NCBI GenBank assembly: GCA_947623665.1
Contig: CANQHJ010000004.1
Span: 1-38,849 of the forward strand
Length of the DNA: 38,849 bases
Source: an uncultured Bacilli bacterium
Lineage (GTDB): Bacteria; Bacillota_I; Bacilli_A; RF39; UBA660
Direction of reading: 5' to 3'
Notes under the pieces: model-generated
Seen by the model: the letters and a program-made list of their open reading frames with translations, nothing else
The model's database searches: none
What the model was told of the DNA's origin: nothing
In this document: piece after piece, positions 32,555 to 38,849 of the stretch
Position numbering within the stretch: the first letter of the stretch is position 1
How the letters are laid out: each line of letters starts with the position of its first letter
Program-made: the position numbers and the translations under genes

Positions 32555-33983
32555 TTTGTTTTCTCCTTTCTAGTTCTTGTTTGATTAATTCTAGAGAAAT
32601 GTTTGGATTTGCTTGTCTATTAGTTGTTTTCATTACTTGTCCTACAAAGAAGTTATAAACAAAAGTATTTCCATCTTCTACATATTGTCTTACTTGTTCT
32701 TTGTTGTTATCCATAACATTTTTAATTATTTCTAGTAATTTATCTTCATCATTAATTTGTTCTAGATGTTGTTCTTTTATTAAGTCAATTGGGTCTTTTT
32801 CTTCTTTTATTGCTTGATATAATATTTTTTTACCATGATCAAGTGATATTTTTTTATCATGAACTCTATTTACTAGTTCAGCAATTGACTTTGGTTTTAC
32901 TAAAAATTCATCTATTGTTATATCAAGTTTGTTTAAGGTACTTAAAACTGATGTTGAAACAAAGTTTAAAGCAAGGTTTGTATCGTTACTGTTTTCTACT
33001 ACTTCATTAAAATAATCACTTATCTTTTTATCAGCAGAAAGTACTCCAGCATCATATTCACTTAAACCGTATTTTTCTTGATAAAGTTCAAAGCGTTCTA
33101 GTTTTAACATTGGTATTTCTTTTCTAATTTCATCTAAATATTTTTTAGAAAGTGGTACTTTAGGAAGATTTGGTTCGATGAAATATTTATAATCTACTGC
33201 ATCTACTTTTTCTCTCATTGAATAAGTTTTTCCATCTTCATCAATTCTTCTTGTCTCTTGGATTATTTTTTCTCCTTTATCAAGTAGTTCGCTTTGACGT
33301 TTTATTTCATATTCTATAGCGGCTTTTACTGAATTAAAAGCATTTATGTTTTTCATTTCAACTTTTGTACCTAATTGTTTATCATTTTCCTTCATAAGAG
33401 AAATATTTACATCACATCTCATTTGTCCATAATTACTTTTAGCCTCACTTACTTCACAGAATAAGAATACATCTCTTAATTCTTCTAAGAATCTTACAGC
33501 AACCTCAGCACTTTCAATACATGGTTCAGTTACTATTTCAATTAGAGGTATTCCACTTCTATTGTAATCTATTAGAGAAAAGTTAGAATTATGTTCTAGA
33601 GATGCGGTATCTTCTTCTAAATGTAATTGATGAATTAGAATACGTTTTTTTTCTCCATTTACTAAAACATCTAAGTAACCATTTCTTCCCATTGGTTTTG
33701 TAACTTGTGTTATTTGATATCCTTTTGGAAGATCTGGGTAAAAATAGTTTTTACGATCAAATACTACTTCATCTGGATTTTCACAATGAAGTGCCATAGC
33801 AGTTTTTAAGGCTTTACGACATGCTTCTTTATTAACAACAGGTAGTATTCCTGGAAGTCCTAAATCAACTGTGGCAACATTAATATTTGGAGTTCTAGTA
33901 AATGTATTTGGTGCGGATGAAAAGTTTTTTGATTTAGTTTCAAGTTCACAATGAACTTCGAGTCCAATAACTACTTTATACAT
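32541..33983 (-). CDS. gatB: Aspartyl/glutamyl-tRNA(Asn/Gln) amidotransferase subunit B
   Basis: GatB binds the mischarged tRNA and activates its side-chain carboxylate. 480 aa: cradle domain with MYKVVIGLEVHCELETKSKN, PDLPKGYQITQ, RSGIPLIEIVTEP and DVNISL, then a helical domain and a C-terminal YqeY-like tail (ANPNISLELIKQELERRK). Full length. I start at ATG 33983, where AGGTG is six bases upstream; a GTG at 33992 and an ATG at 33989 lack spacing. It overlaps the gatA stop by 8 nt. Confidence 0.96.
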   Translation of the reverse strand: MYKVVIGLEVHCELETKSKNFSSAPNTFTRTPNINVATVDLGLPGILPVVNKEACRKALKTAMALHCENPDEVVFDRKNYFYPDLPKGYQITQVTKPMGRNGYLDVLVNGEKKRILIHQLHLEEDTASLEHNSNFSLIDYNRSGIPLIEIVTEPCIESAEVAVRFLEELRDVFLFCEVSEAKSNYGQMRCDVNISLMKENDKQLGTKVEMKNINAFNSVKAAIEYEIKRQSELLDKGEKIIQETRRIDEDGKTYSMREKVDAVDYKYFIEPNLPKVPLSKKYLDEIRKEIPMLKLERFELYQEKYGLSEYDAGVLSADKKISDYFNEVVENSNDTNLALNFVSTSVLSTLNKLDITIDEFLVKPKSIAELVNRVHDKKISLDHGKKILYQAIKEEKDPIDLIKEQHLEQINDEDKLLEIIKNVMDNNKEQVRQYVEDGNTFVYNFFVGQVMKTTNRQANPNISLELIKQELERRKQNDKK

Positions 33984-35430
33984 TTTCATCACCTGCCACT
34001 TTATTTTTTAAGTTTACTATATCTTCTATTTTCTTTGCCATATTTAAAACTGTTTTGTCATCTCTTACTTTTCCTGTTAGATTTATTCCAACTGGTAAAT
34101 TATTATTATAATACATTGGAAGTGTTATACTTGGAAATCCTCCAAAGTTTGCAATTGCCATATGATTTTCTAAAACAGTTGCCTTTGGATTAAGTCTTTC
34201 ACTACTTGCATCAAAAGTAGGTGCGAATGATCCACTAGCAGGTAGAATTAGTCCATCATATTCTTTAAATAATTCATTCATTTTATCTACAATTAATCTT
34301 CTAATACGGCAAGCATTTAAAAATAATTTATCTTGATTTTCTTTTTGTAAGATATAACTTCCTAATATAAATCTTCTTTTAATAAGTTCAGAGAATCCTT
34401 CTGTTCTAGCATTAAACATTATCTCATCAATACTATCTCCTTTTGGTCTTGGTCCAAACTGTATACCAGTAAGATTGGCATTATTACTAGTAGCCTCAGC
34501 ACAACTAATAGTCATATAAGTTGGATATATGGCATTTAGTAAGTTTTCATCAAATGATACTTCTTCTACTATAAATCCTTCTTCTTTTAGTTTATCTACT
34601 AATTTATAAAACTCTTTAAATGTCTTTTTGATGTTTTCATCTTCATAGCCTTCTATATTACATATTTCTTTAATATAGAAAAGTTTTTTACCTTTTATAT
34701 CATCATCTAAGTGTTCTGAGTATTTTATATCTTCATCTTTTAGAGTTGTCATATCAAGAGGGTCATGTCCTTTTAGAATGTCTGTTACTATGGCAGCATC
34801 TTCTACATTTCTTGTGAAGCATCCGACATGGTCTAGACTTGATGCAAAGGCGAAAAGTCCATAACGTGAAATACGTCCATATGTTGGCTTGAATCCTACT
34901 ATTCCACCGAAAGATGCTGGTTTTCTAATAGAGTCTCCAGTATCACTTCCAATTGAGAAAGGAACAATACCTAAAGAAACAGCTGAGGCACTTCCTGCGG
35001 ATGATCCTCCTATTAGTCTTTTTTTATCCCAAGGGTTTTTTACAACTCCAGTATGGGCAGTAGTTCCTGTTCCTCCCATGGCAAGTTCATCAAGAGTTGT
35101 TTTTCCAACTAATACTCCTCCATTTATTTTTAACTTTTTATATACAGTTGCATCATATACTGGAATATAATCTTTTAGTATATTAGATGAGGCAGTAGTT
35201 AGAATATTACTTGTTGAAAAGTTATCTTTTATTGCATAAGGAATACCATTTATCATAGAATCGTTTTTAGCACGTTTTTTATATTTGTCTATTATTGTTA
35301 CAAATGAATTATATTCATCTTGATATTTATGAGCAAGTTCATTTGCTTCTTTAAATAATTCTTCACTAGTTGTCTTTTCATCTATTAAATCTTGTTTTAA
35401 CTCTTTAATAGTTTTATGTCTATAATCCAT
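33976..35430 (-). CDS. gatA: Aspartyl/glutamyl-tRNA(Asn/Gln) amidotransferase subunit A
   Basis: GatA is the glutaminase/amidase that supplies ammonia to GatB. 484 aa, amidase-signature fold: catalytic Lys in IPYAIKDNF (about residue 67), cis-Ser in GGSSAGSAS, and the nucleophile Ser in GSDTGDSIRKPASFGG. The usual GGS reads GDS, an Asp in the oxyanion-hole region, which I have also seen as a family variant. Its ATG follows the gatC stop without a gap. It overlaps gatB. Confidence 0.96.
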   Translation of the reverse strand: MDYRHKTIKELKQDLIDEKTTSEELFKEANELAHKYQDEYNSFVTIIDKYKKRAKNDSMINGIPYAIKDNFSTSNILTTASSNILKDYIPVYDATVYKKLKINGGVLVGKTTLDELAMGGTGTTAHTGVVKNPWDKKRLIGGSSAGSASAVSLGIVPFSIGSDTGDSIRKPASFGGIVGFKPTYGRISRYGLFAFASSLDHVGCFTRNVEDAAIVTDILKGHDPLDMTTLKDEDIKYSEHLDDDIKGKKLFYIKEICNIEGYEDENIKKTFKEFYKLVDKLKEEGFIVEEVSFDENLLNAIYPTYMTISCAEATSNNANLTGIQFGPRPKGDSIDEIMFNARTEGFSELIKRRFILGSYILQKENQDKLFLNACRIRRLIVDKMNELFKEYDGLILPASGSFAPTFDASSERLNPKATVLENHMAIANFGGFPSITLPMYYNNNLPVGINLTGKVRDDKTVLNMAKKIEDIVNLKNKVAGDENV

Positions 35431-35721
35431 TTATTCCACCACCTTTGGTACTTTAACTTGATCTCTTACTTGATGTTTTACATTACTTAATACCTCATCT
35501 ACAGTTAAATAGTCTCCTATTTCATCTTCTCTTAAAGCTGCTTCTTCTAGTGGAAATGGAAATGTCATAGGTTCAACTTCTTTAATATTAGGTATTTTTT
35601 CTATTAATTCCATTTGTTCTAAAATAACATCAAATTCTTCTTGTAGTGTTTGATATTCTTCTTCGTCCATATCAAACATTAACTTATGTGCATATTCTTT
35701 TAATTTTTCTTTTTCTATCAT
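35431..35721 (-). CDS. gatC: Aspartyl/glutamyl-tRNA(Asn/Gln) amidotransferase subunit C
   Basis: GatC, 96 aa, wraps between GatA and GatB and stabilises the complex. Two N-terminal helices (KLKEYAHKLMFDMDEEEYQ, LQEEFDVILEQMELIE) and the extended tail with EPMTFPFPLEEAALREDEIG match the family. I start at ATG 35721, where AGGAGG is 6 nt upstream; a longer frame into the T-box terminator is not credible. It is the first gene of the operon, immediately downstream of the T-box leader. Confidence 0.94.
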   Translation of the reverse strand: MIEKEKLKEYAHKLMFDMDEEEYQTLQEEFDVILEQMELIEKIPNIKEVEPMTFPFPLEEAALREDEIGDYLTVDEVLSNVKHQVRDQVKVPKVVE

Positions 35722-35730
35722 AATATTCCT

Positions 35731-35970
35731 CCTAAAAATAAAAACAGCCATTTATCCCATAAGGGACGAATGACTGTGAATCCGCGGTACCACCCAATTT
35801 ATCAATTTCTTGATCTCTTTATAGATAACGGTCTATTTCCGGCTTAGTCTACTTAATTTCTTTAAGCACTCTGAAGTGTTTTTCAATATAGTCTTTTTAT
35901 TATCTTTCACCACTATGATAACTCTCTTTGAAAAAGGTCTATATTTACTCCTCTTCGTCTTCGTTTTACG
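35731..35970 (-). ncRNA. T-box riboswitch leader of gatCAB-aspS, probable Asn specifier
   Basis: T-box sequence GGGTGGTACCGCGG at 35795-35782 (minus). Terminator: ACAGTCA (35777-35771) with TGGCTGT (35750-35744), then TTTTTATTTTT. Stem I distal part contains AGAGAGTTATC and the loop GTGGTGAAA. On its 3' side TTGAAAAACACTTC carries AAC (35880-35878) followed by A, the Asn codon in specifier position. A GAA (35884-35882) stands just before it. Uncharged tRNA(Asn) should raise expression of the enzymes that make Asn-tRNA. Confidence 0.88.
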
Positions 35971-35976
35971 TATTTT

Positions 35977-36005
35977 ATAATACTAAATTTTCTAATGTTT
36001 GTCAA
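35977..36005 (-). promoter_or_regulatory. Promoter of the gatCAB-aspS operon
   Basis: TTGACA (36005-36000), 17 bp, TATTAT (35982-35977). Its -35 box lies about five bases from that of the divergent trpS promoter. Confidence 0.8.
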
Positions 36006-36010
36006 TGTTC

Positions 36011-36039
36011 TTTAAGATATCTAAATTTTATGTTAAAAT
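36011..36039 (+). promoter_or_regulatory. Promoter of trpS
   Basis: TTTAAG (36011-36016), 17 bp, TAAAAT (36034-36039) with TG-T in front, an extended -10. Predicted start near 36046, on the SD AAGGAAG, so the leader is about 14 nt. No T-box or other leader control is seen. Confidence 0.6.
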
Positions 36040-36059
36040 ATTTAAAGGAAGTGGTGATT

Positions 36060-37064
36060 ATGAAAAAACGTGTATTAACTGGATTACGTCCGACTGGAAA
36101 TTTGCATTTTGGCCATTATTTTGGTGCGGGTGTTAATTATTTGAAGATGCAAGATGAATATGATTTTTATTTGGAAATTGCAGATGTTCAAGCTTTAACT
36201 GATAACTTTAATAATCCAGAAAAAGTATATGAAAATGTTTTTGAACTTACTTGTGATTTATTATCAATTGGAATAGATCCTTCTAAGGTATGTTTCTTTA
36301 TTCAATCTAAGATACCAGAGATTGCAGAACTTACAGTATTTTATTCTAATTTAGTTACTGTTTCTCGTCTTTTTAGAAATCCTACTGTTAAGAGTGAGGT
36401 TTCTCAAAAGAAAGAGTTATTTGGTAATAATGGAGAATCTATTACTTATGGATTTTTAGGATACCCTGTTAGTCAAGCAGCTGATATTACAGCATTTTCT
36501 GGTGAGTATGTACCTGTTGGAGATGACCAACTTCCTTTATTGGAACAATGTCGTGAAATAGTTAAAAAGTTTAATAGTATTTATGGAGAAACTTTAGTTT
36601 TACCACAACAAGTTTTAAGTAAAAATACTCGTATTAAGGGACTTGATGGTAATGAGAAAATGGGTAAAAGTTTAGGTAATGCTTTATTCTTAACTGATAG
36701 TGATGAGGTTATTTCTAAGAAAGTTATGAGTGCAGTTACTGATCCTGATAAGATTCATAAAGATGATAAGGCTAATCCTGATAAATGTATGGTTTATTAT
36801 TATCATAAATTATTTACACCAAAAGATGAGTTAGATGTTGTGTGTCGTGAATGTAAGGCTGGATGTCGTGGTTGTGTTAGTTGTAAGAAAGAATTAATTT
36901 CTAATATCATTAAATTTTTAGAACCTATTAGAGAAAGACGTAAATATTATGAGGATAATCCTAATGAGGTTAGAAAGATATTAGATGAAGGTACAAAGAA
37001 AGCTCAAGAGACTGCGAAGGAAACTTTAAAAAATGTTAAAAAAGCAATGAAGATAGATTATTAA
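36060..37064 (+). CDS. trpS: Tryptophanyl-tRNA synthetase with iron-sulfur-type cysteine motif
   Basis: 334-aa class I enzyme charging tRNA(Trp). HIGH-type motif GNLHFGHYF and KMSKS-type motif GNEKMGKSLGNA are intact. Near residues 243-275 the Cys pattern C-x21-C-x6-C-x2-C (KCMVYYY...CRECKAGCRGCVSC, with two further Cys) is nearly the C-x22-C-x6-C-x2-C [4Fe-4S] motif of Thermotoga TrpRS, located in the anticodon-binding part. I start at ATG 36060 because AAGGAAG is nine bases upstream; the longer in-frame start lies in the gat leader. It is convergent with an unknown gene. Confidence 0.95.
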   Translation: MKKRVLTGLRPTGNLHFGHYFGAGVNYLKMQDEYDFYLEIADVQALTDNFNNPEKVYENVFELTCDLLSIGIDPSKVCFFIQSKIPEIAELTVFYSNLVTVSRLFRNPTVKSEVSQKKELFGNNGESITYGFLGYPVSQAADITAFSGEYVPVGDDQLPLLEQCREIVKKFNSIYGETLVLPQQVLSKNTRIKGLDGNEKMGKSLGNALFLTDSDEVISKKVMSAVTDPDKIHKDDKANPDKCMVYYYHKLFTPKDELDVVCRECKAGCRGCVSCKKELISNIIKFLEPIRERRKYYEDNPNEVRKILDEGTKKAQETAKETLKNVKKAMKIDY

Positions 37065-37080
37065 TTTAATCTATTTTTTT
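37053..37080 (+). terminator. Terminator of trpS
   Basis: ATAGATTA (37053-37060) pairs with TAATCTAT (37067-37074), followed by TTTTTT. It includes the stop codons of trpS and of the convergent gene. Confidence 0.8.
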
Positions 37081-37718
37081 ACTTTCTTAATAGTTAATAT
37101 ATTAAATAAGTTTATATGTTTTTTAGAAAAATTATTTTTAATATCATCTACTAATACTTCATATAAATTTTCATCATCTTTTTTATTATTAAAACATTCC
37201 TCATATAAGTATTTTATTTTTTCTATATTCTTTTTATTATAACTATTTTTTAATTCTTTAAGTAAAAAGTTTTGAATAAATAATTCTTTTCTAGTTAAAA
37301 AGAAATTTATATTTTTAGGTTTTATTTTTTTATAATTTATAGGTGTTTCATCTAAATTATCTGAAATATCTAGTATTTCCTCTTCTTCATCTAAAAGAAG
37401 ACTACTACGATATAGAACTTTTCCATTATCAGAAAACTCTACTGCATAAACTTTTGATGTATCACTTAAAAGACAAGCATATTCTATATTTTTCTTTGTT
37501 TTAATATCGAATAGTTCTGTATAATTTTTAATATCTTCTAAAAACTTTTTATCCACTTTGATATCATAGTTTATAATATCATCTATTAGTTTTGTATTTA
37601 CTCTAAATAAAGGAATCTTTTTTACATGTTCTATATTATCATGTTCATTCCATTCAAAAAATTCTAATATTCTATTATTATCTGTTAAATTTAAAATTAT
37701 ATCATAAATGTAAATCAT
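37071..37718 (-). CDS. Hypothetical protein, 215 aa
   Basis: Unrecognised and predicted to be soluble. It opens with a beta-strand MIYIYDIILNLTDN, then EFFEWNEHDNIEHVKKIPLF, a region with ACLLSDTSKVYAVEFSDNGK like a sheet, the acidic patch DEEEEILDISDN, and a helical C-terminal half rich in Lys and Asn. The last residues are basic (TIKKVKK). ATG 37718 has AAGGAG six bases upstream. It overlaps the end of the 37702-37917 membrane-protein gene by 17 nt, so the two are translationally linked. Confidence 0.72.
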   Translation of the reverse strand: MIYIYDIILNLTDNNRILEFFEWNEHDNIEHVKKIPLFRVNTKLIDDIINYDIKVDKKFLEDIKNYTELFDIKTKKNIEYACLLSDTSKVYAVEFSDNGKVLYRSSLLLDEEEEILDISDNLDETPINYKKIKPKNINFFLTRKELFIQNFLLKELKNSYNKKNIEKIKYLYEECFNNKKDDENLYEVLVDDIKNNFSKKHINLFNILTIKKVKK

Positions 37719-37917
37719 CACTTTCTCCTTTCCAATATATTGTTATTGTGAGCAAAGTAAGACCAATTAATACATAAAAACATTCATATCTTGTAAAAAT
37801 AAACATTAAATATTCTTTTAATGTATATCCAAATGAAAAAAGATTAAGATAAACAATTATATAAGTGGATCCAATAGTCATTAGTCCAAATCCTATTAAA
37901 AATAAAACTATTCTCAT
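37702..37917 (-). CDS. Small membrane protein, 71 aa
   Basis: Two hydrophobic segments (about 3-28, IVLFLIGFGLMTIGSTYIIV, and about 46-63, CFYVLIGLTLLTITIYW), with a short loop between containing the aromatic patch FIFTRYECF, and a charged tail KGESDDLHL. The family is not recognised. SD AGAGGAG precedes the ATG. It is the first gene of a two-gene unit with the 37071-37718 gene; the -10 box is not clear. Its small size and coupling suggest a membrane partner for the soluble product, an inference only. Confidence 0.7.
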   Translation of the reverse strand: MRIVLFLIGFGLMTIGSTYIIVYLNLFSFGYTLKEYLMFIFTRYECFYVLIGLTLLTITIYWKGESDDLHL

Positions 37918-37962
37918 AACTTCTCCTCTTTTTAATTTATGATAATTATTAGTAATCTATAC

Positions 37963-37987
37963 AAAAAAAGAAAGACATTAGTCTTTC
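37963..37987 (-). terminator. Terminator of the yebC-family gene
   Basis: GAAAGAC (37987-37981, minus) pairs with GTCTTTC (37976-37970) over a four-base loop, then TTTTTTTGT. It overlaps the stop codon. Confidence 0.85.
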
Positions 37988-38697
37988 AAATTATAATATA
38001 CATCTTGAACATCATCTAATTCTTCTAGTTGTTCTACTAGAGCATGGATTTTTTCTGCTCCTTCTTCATCTAGTTCTATTTCGTTTGTTGGTACATAAGT
38101 AACTTCACTTGAAATAAATTTTTCTACTCCTGCTTCTTCTAGGCTAGTTTTTACTTTTATAAAGTCATCTGGTGAAGTTGTGATTGTATAAGAATCTTCT
38201 TCTGTTACAAAGTCTTCTGCTCCAGCATCAAGGGAAGTCATCATCATTTCTTCTTCATCGTATGTTGATGGTATTTCTATTATTCCTTTACGTTCAAACA
38301 TATAACTTACTGAACCATCTGTTCCAAGGTTTCCACCTCTTTTAGTAAAAGCACTTCTTACCATGGATGCTGTTCTGTTTTTATTATCTGTAAGACAATC
38401 TACCATGAATGCTACTCCACCTGTTCCATATCCTTCATAACGGATAGATTCATAGTTTTCACCATCATTATTTCCTTTTGCTTTATCAATTGCTTTATTA
38501 ATTTTATCTTTTGGCATATTAGCACTACGTGCTTTTTCTACTATCATTCTTAAAGATGCGTTTTGATCTGGATCGGGTGCTCCACTTTTAGCAGCCACAT
38601 ATATTTCTTTAGCTAGTTTTTGAAATACTTTTCCACGTGCAGCATCTGCTTCTCCTTTTGCTCTATGTATTTTTGCCCATTTTGAATGTCCACTCAT
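37978..38697 (-). CDS. YebC/PmpR-family protein
   Basis: 239-aa three-domain protein, known either as a DNA-binding regulator (PmpR/YebC) or, for some members, as a factor that relieves ribosome stalling. Opening MSGHSKWAKIHRAKGEADAA and the segments NMPKDKINKAIDKAKG, RYEGYGTGGVAFMVDCLTDN and NRTASMVRSAFTKRGGNLG are highly conserved. The second and third domains are acidic. Full length, transcribed alone, with SD GAGGAGG and a clear promoter. Confidence 0.95.
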   Translation of the reverse strand: MSGHSKWAKIHRAKGEADAARGKVFQKLAKEIYVAAKSGAPDPDQNASLRMIVEKARSANMPKDKINKAIDKAKGNNDGENYESIRYEGYGTGGVAFMVDCLTDNKNRTASMVRSAFTKRGGNLGTDGSVSYMFERKGIIEIPSTYDEEEMMMTSLDAGAEDFVTEEDSYTITTSPDDFIKVKTSLEEAGVEKFISSEVTYVPTNEIELDEEGAEKIHALVEQLEELDDVQDVYYNLKD

Positions 38698-38727
38698 ACT
38701 AGTTCCTCCTCGAATAAATTCTATAAT

Positions 38728-38756
38728 ATTATATCATTAATTATTAAATATGTAAA
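38728..38756 (-). promoter_or_regulatory. Promoter of the yebC-family gene
   Basis: TTTACA (38756-38751), 17 bp, TATAAT (38733-38728) with TG-A in front. Predicted start near 38721. Confidence 0.8.
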
Positions 38757-38787
38757 TCATATCGGTTTTTATCAGTGAAAAAGAGTG

Positions 38788-38839
38788 AATTTTCTTCGTA
38801 AAGAAAATTTGATATAATTACTACATAATAAAAGGTGGT
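38788..38839 (+). promoter_or_regulatory. Promoter with inverted repeat for a gene beyond the right edge
   Basis: TGATATAAT (38810-38818) is an extended -10 box. A 9-bp inverted repeat, AATTTTCTT (38788-38796) with AAGAAAATT (38801-38809), abuts it. AAAGGTGGT (about 38831-38839) looks like an SD, but the ATG after it is followed at once by TAG, so the real start should lie at or past the end of the window. Confidence 0.55.
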
Positions 38840-38849
38840 ATGTAGTAAT

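Noticed and set aside
35928-36059. Longer TrpRS N-terminus
   Set aside because: The extension reads through the T-box leader and both promoters; SD and family alignment put the start at 36060.
1-38849. Mycoplasma-type code with TGA as Trp
   Set aside because: Trp positions in conserved proteins are TGG, frames are not interrupted by TGA, and TGA is used as a stop.

Overview
The window is very AT-rich, with short intergenic gaps, strong Shine-Dalgarno (SD) sequences and conventional sigma-A-type promoters, many of them with an extended TG-n-TATAAT box. Tryptophan is read from TGG, and TGA serves as a stop (for example at 29874-29876), so the code is the standard bacterial one and not that of the mycoplasmas. 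T-box leaders, a YtrA-type GntR operon, a tRNA-dependent asparagine pathway and an iron-sulfur-type TrpRS point to an anaerobic, host-associated, low-GC Firmicute, probably in the Bacilli/Erysipelotrichia/RF39 neighbourhood. This placement is inferred from gene content and base composition.

Layout. 1-5,300: an unknown plus-strand protein, then the minus-strand operon rimP-nusA-rnpM-infB-rbfA, with a leader hairpin that looks like an attenuator, a RimP reduced to its N-terminal domain and no ylxQ. 5,300-11,800: envelope and unknown genes, including a CPBP protease, a membrane-anchored protein with a duplicated domain, a VUT-like membrane protein, a metallophosphoesterase with a degenerate metal motif, a D,D-carboxypeptidase and a secreted C-terminally anchored protein. 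11,900-13,820: a GntR/ABC ATPase/permease operon with a palindromic operator over its promoter. 13,830-16,400: a surface beta-helix protein driven by a perfect consensus promoter, a cyclophilin-fold protein, a small membrane-protein gene broken by one base, and a Nudix hydrolase. 16,450-19,860: a MacB-like ABC transporter and a second CPBP protease. 19,890-23,500: an orphan IS3/IS150-like terminus, then an arylsulfotransferase-response regulator-histidine kinase operon. 23,570-26,520: a YjbR-like protein, a double-PepSY protein, an ADP-ribosylglycohydrolase and a lipoprotein.

26,570-28,850 is a phenylalanine module: a T-box leader with a probable UUC (Phe) specifier in front of pheA and an aminotransferase. 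28,840-30,280 is a likely toxin-antitoxin locus: a RelE/HigB-like toxin followed by an XRE-ImmA/IrrE fusion, with an 11-bp inverted repeat exactly over the promoter. 30,300-36,000 is the asparaginyl-tRNA module: a T-box with a probable AAC (Asn) specifier, then gatC-gatA-gatB-aspS and a GNAT gene. AspRS carries the histidine associated with non-discriminating enzymes, so the operon plausibly makes Asp-tRNA(Asn) and amidates it under control of Asn-tRNA charging. 36,000-38,849: trpS, transcribed back-to-back with the gat operon and carrying an iron-sulfur-type cysteine motif, two unknown genes, a yebC-family gene, and the promoter of a gene that starts beyond the right edge.

The most interesting items are the toxin/XRE-ImmA locus with its operator, the Asn T-box-gatCAB-aspS operon, the arylsulfotransferase-two-component operon, the single-domain RimP, the one-base-broken small gene at 15,628-15,805, and the IS-end relic at 19,894-19,918. 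No tRNA, rRNA, CRISPR array, integrase or intact transposase was found.
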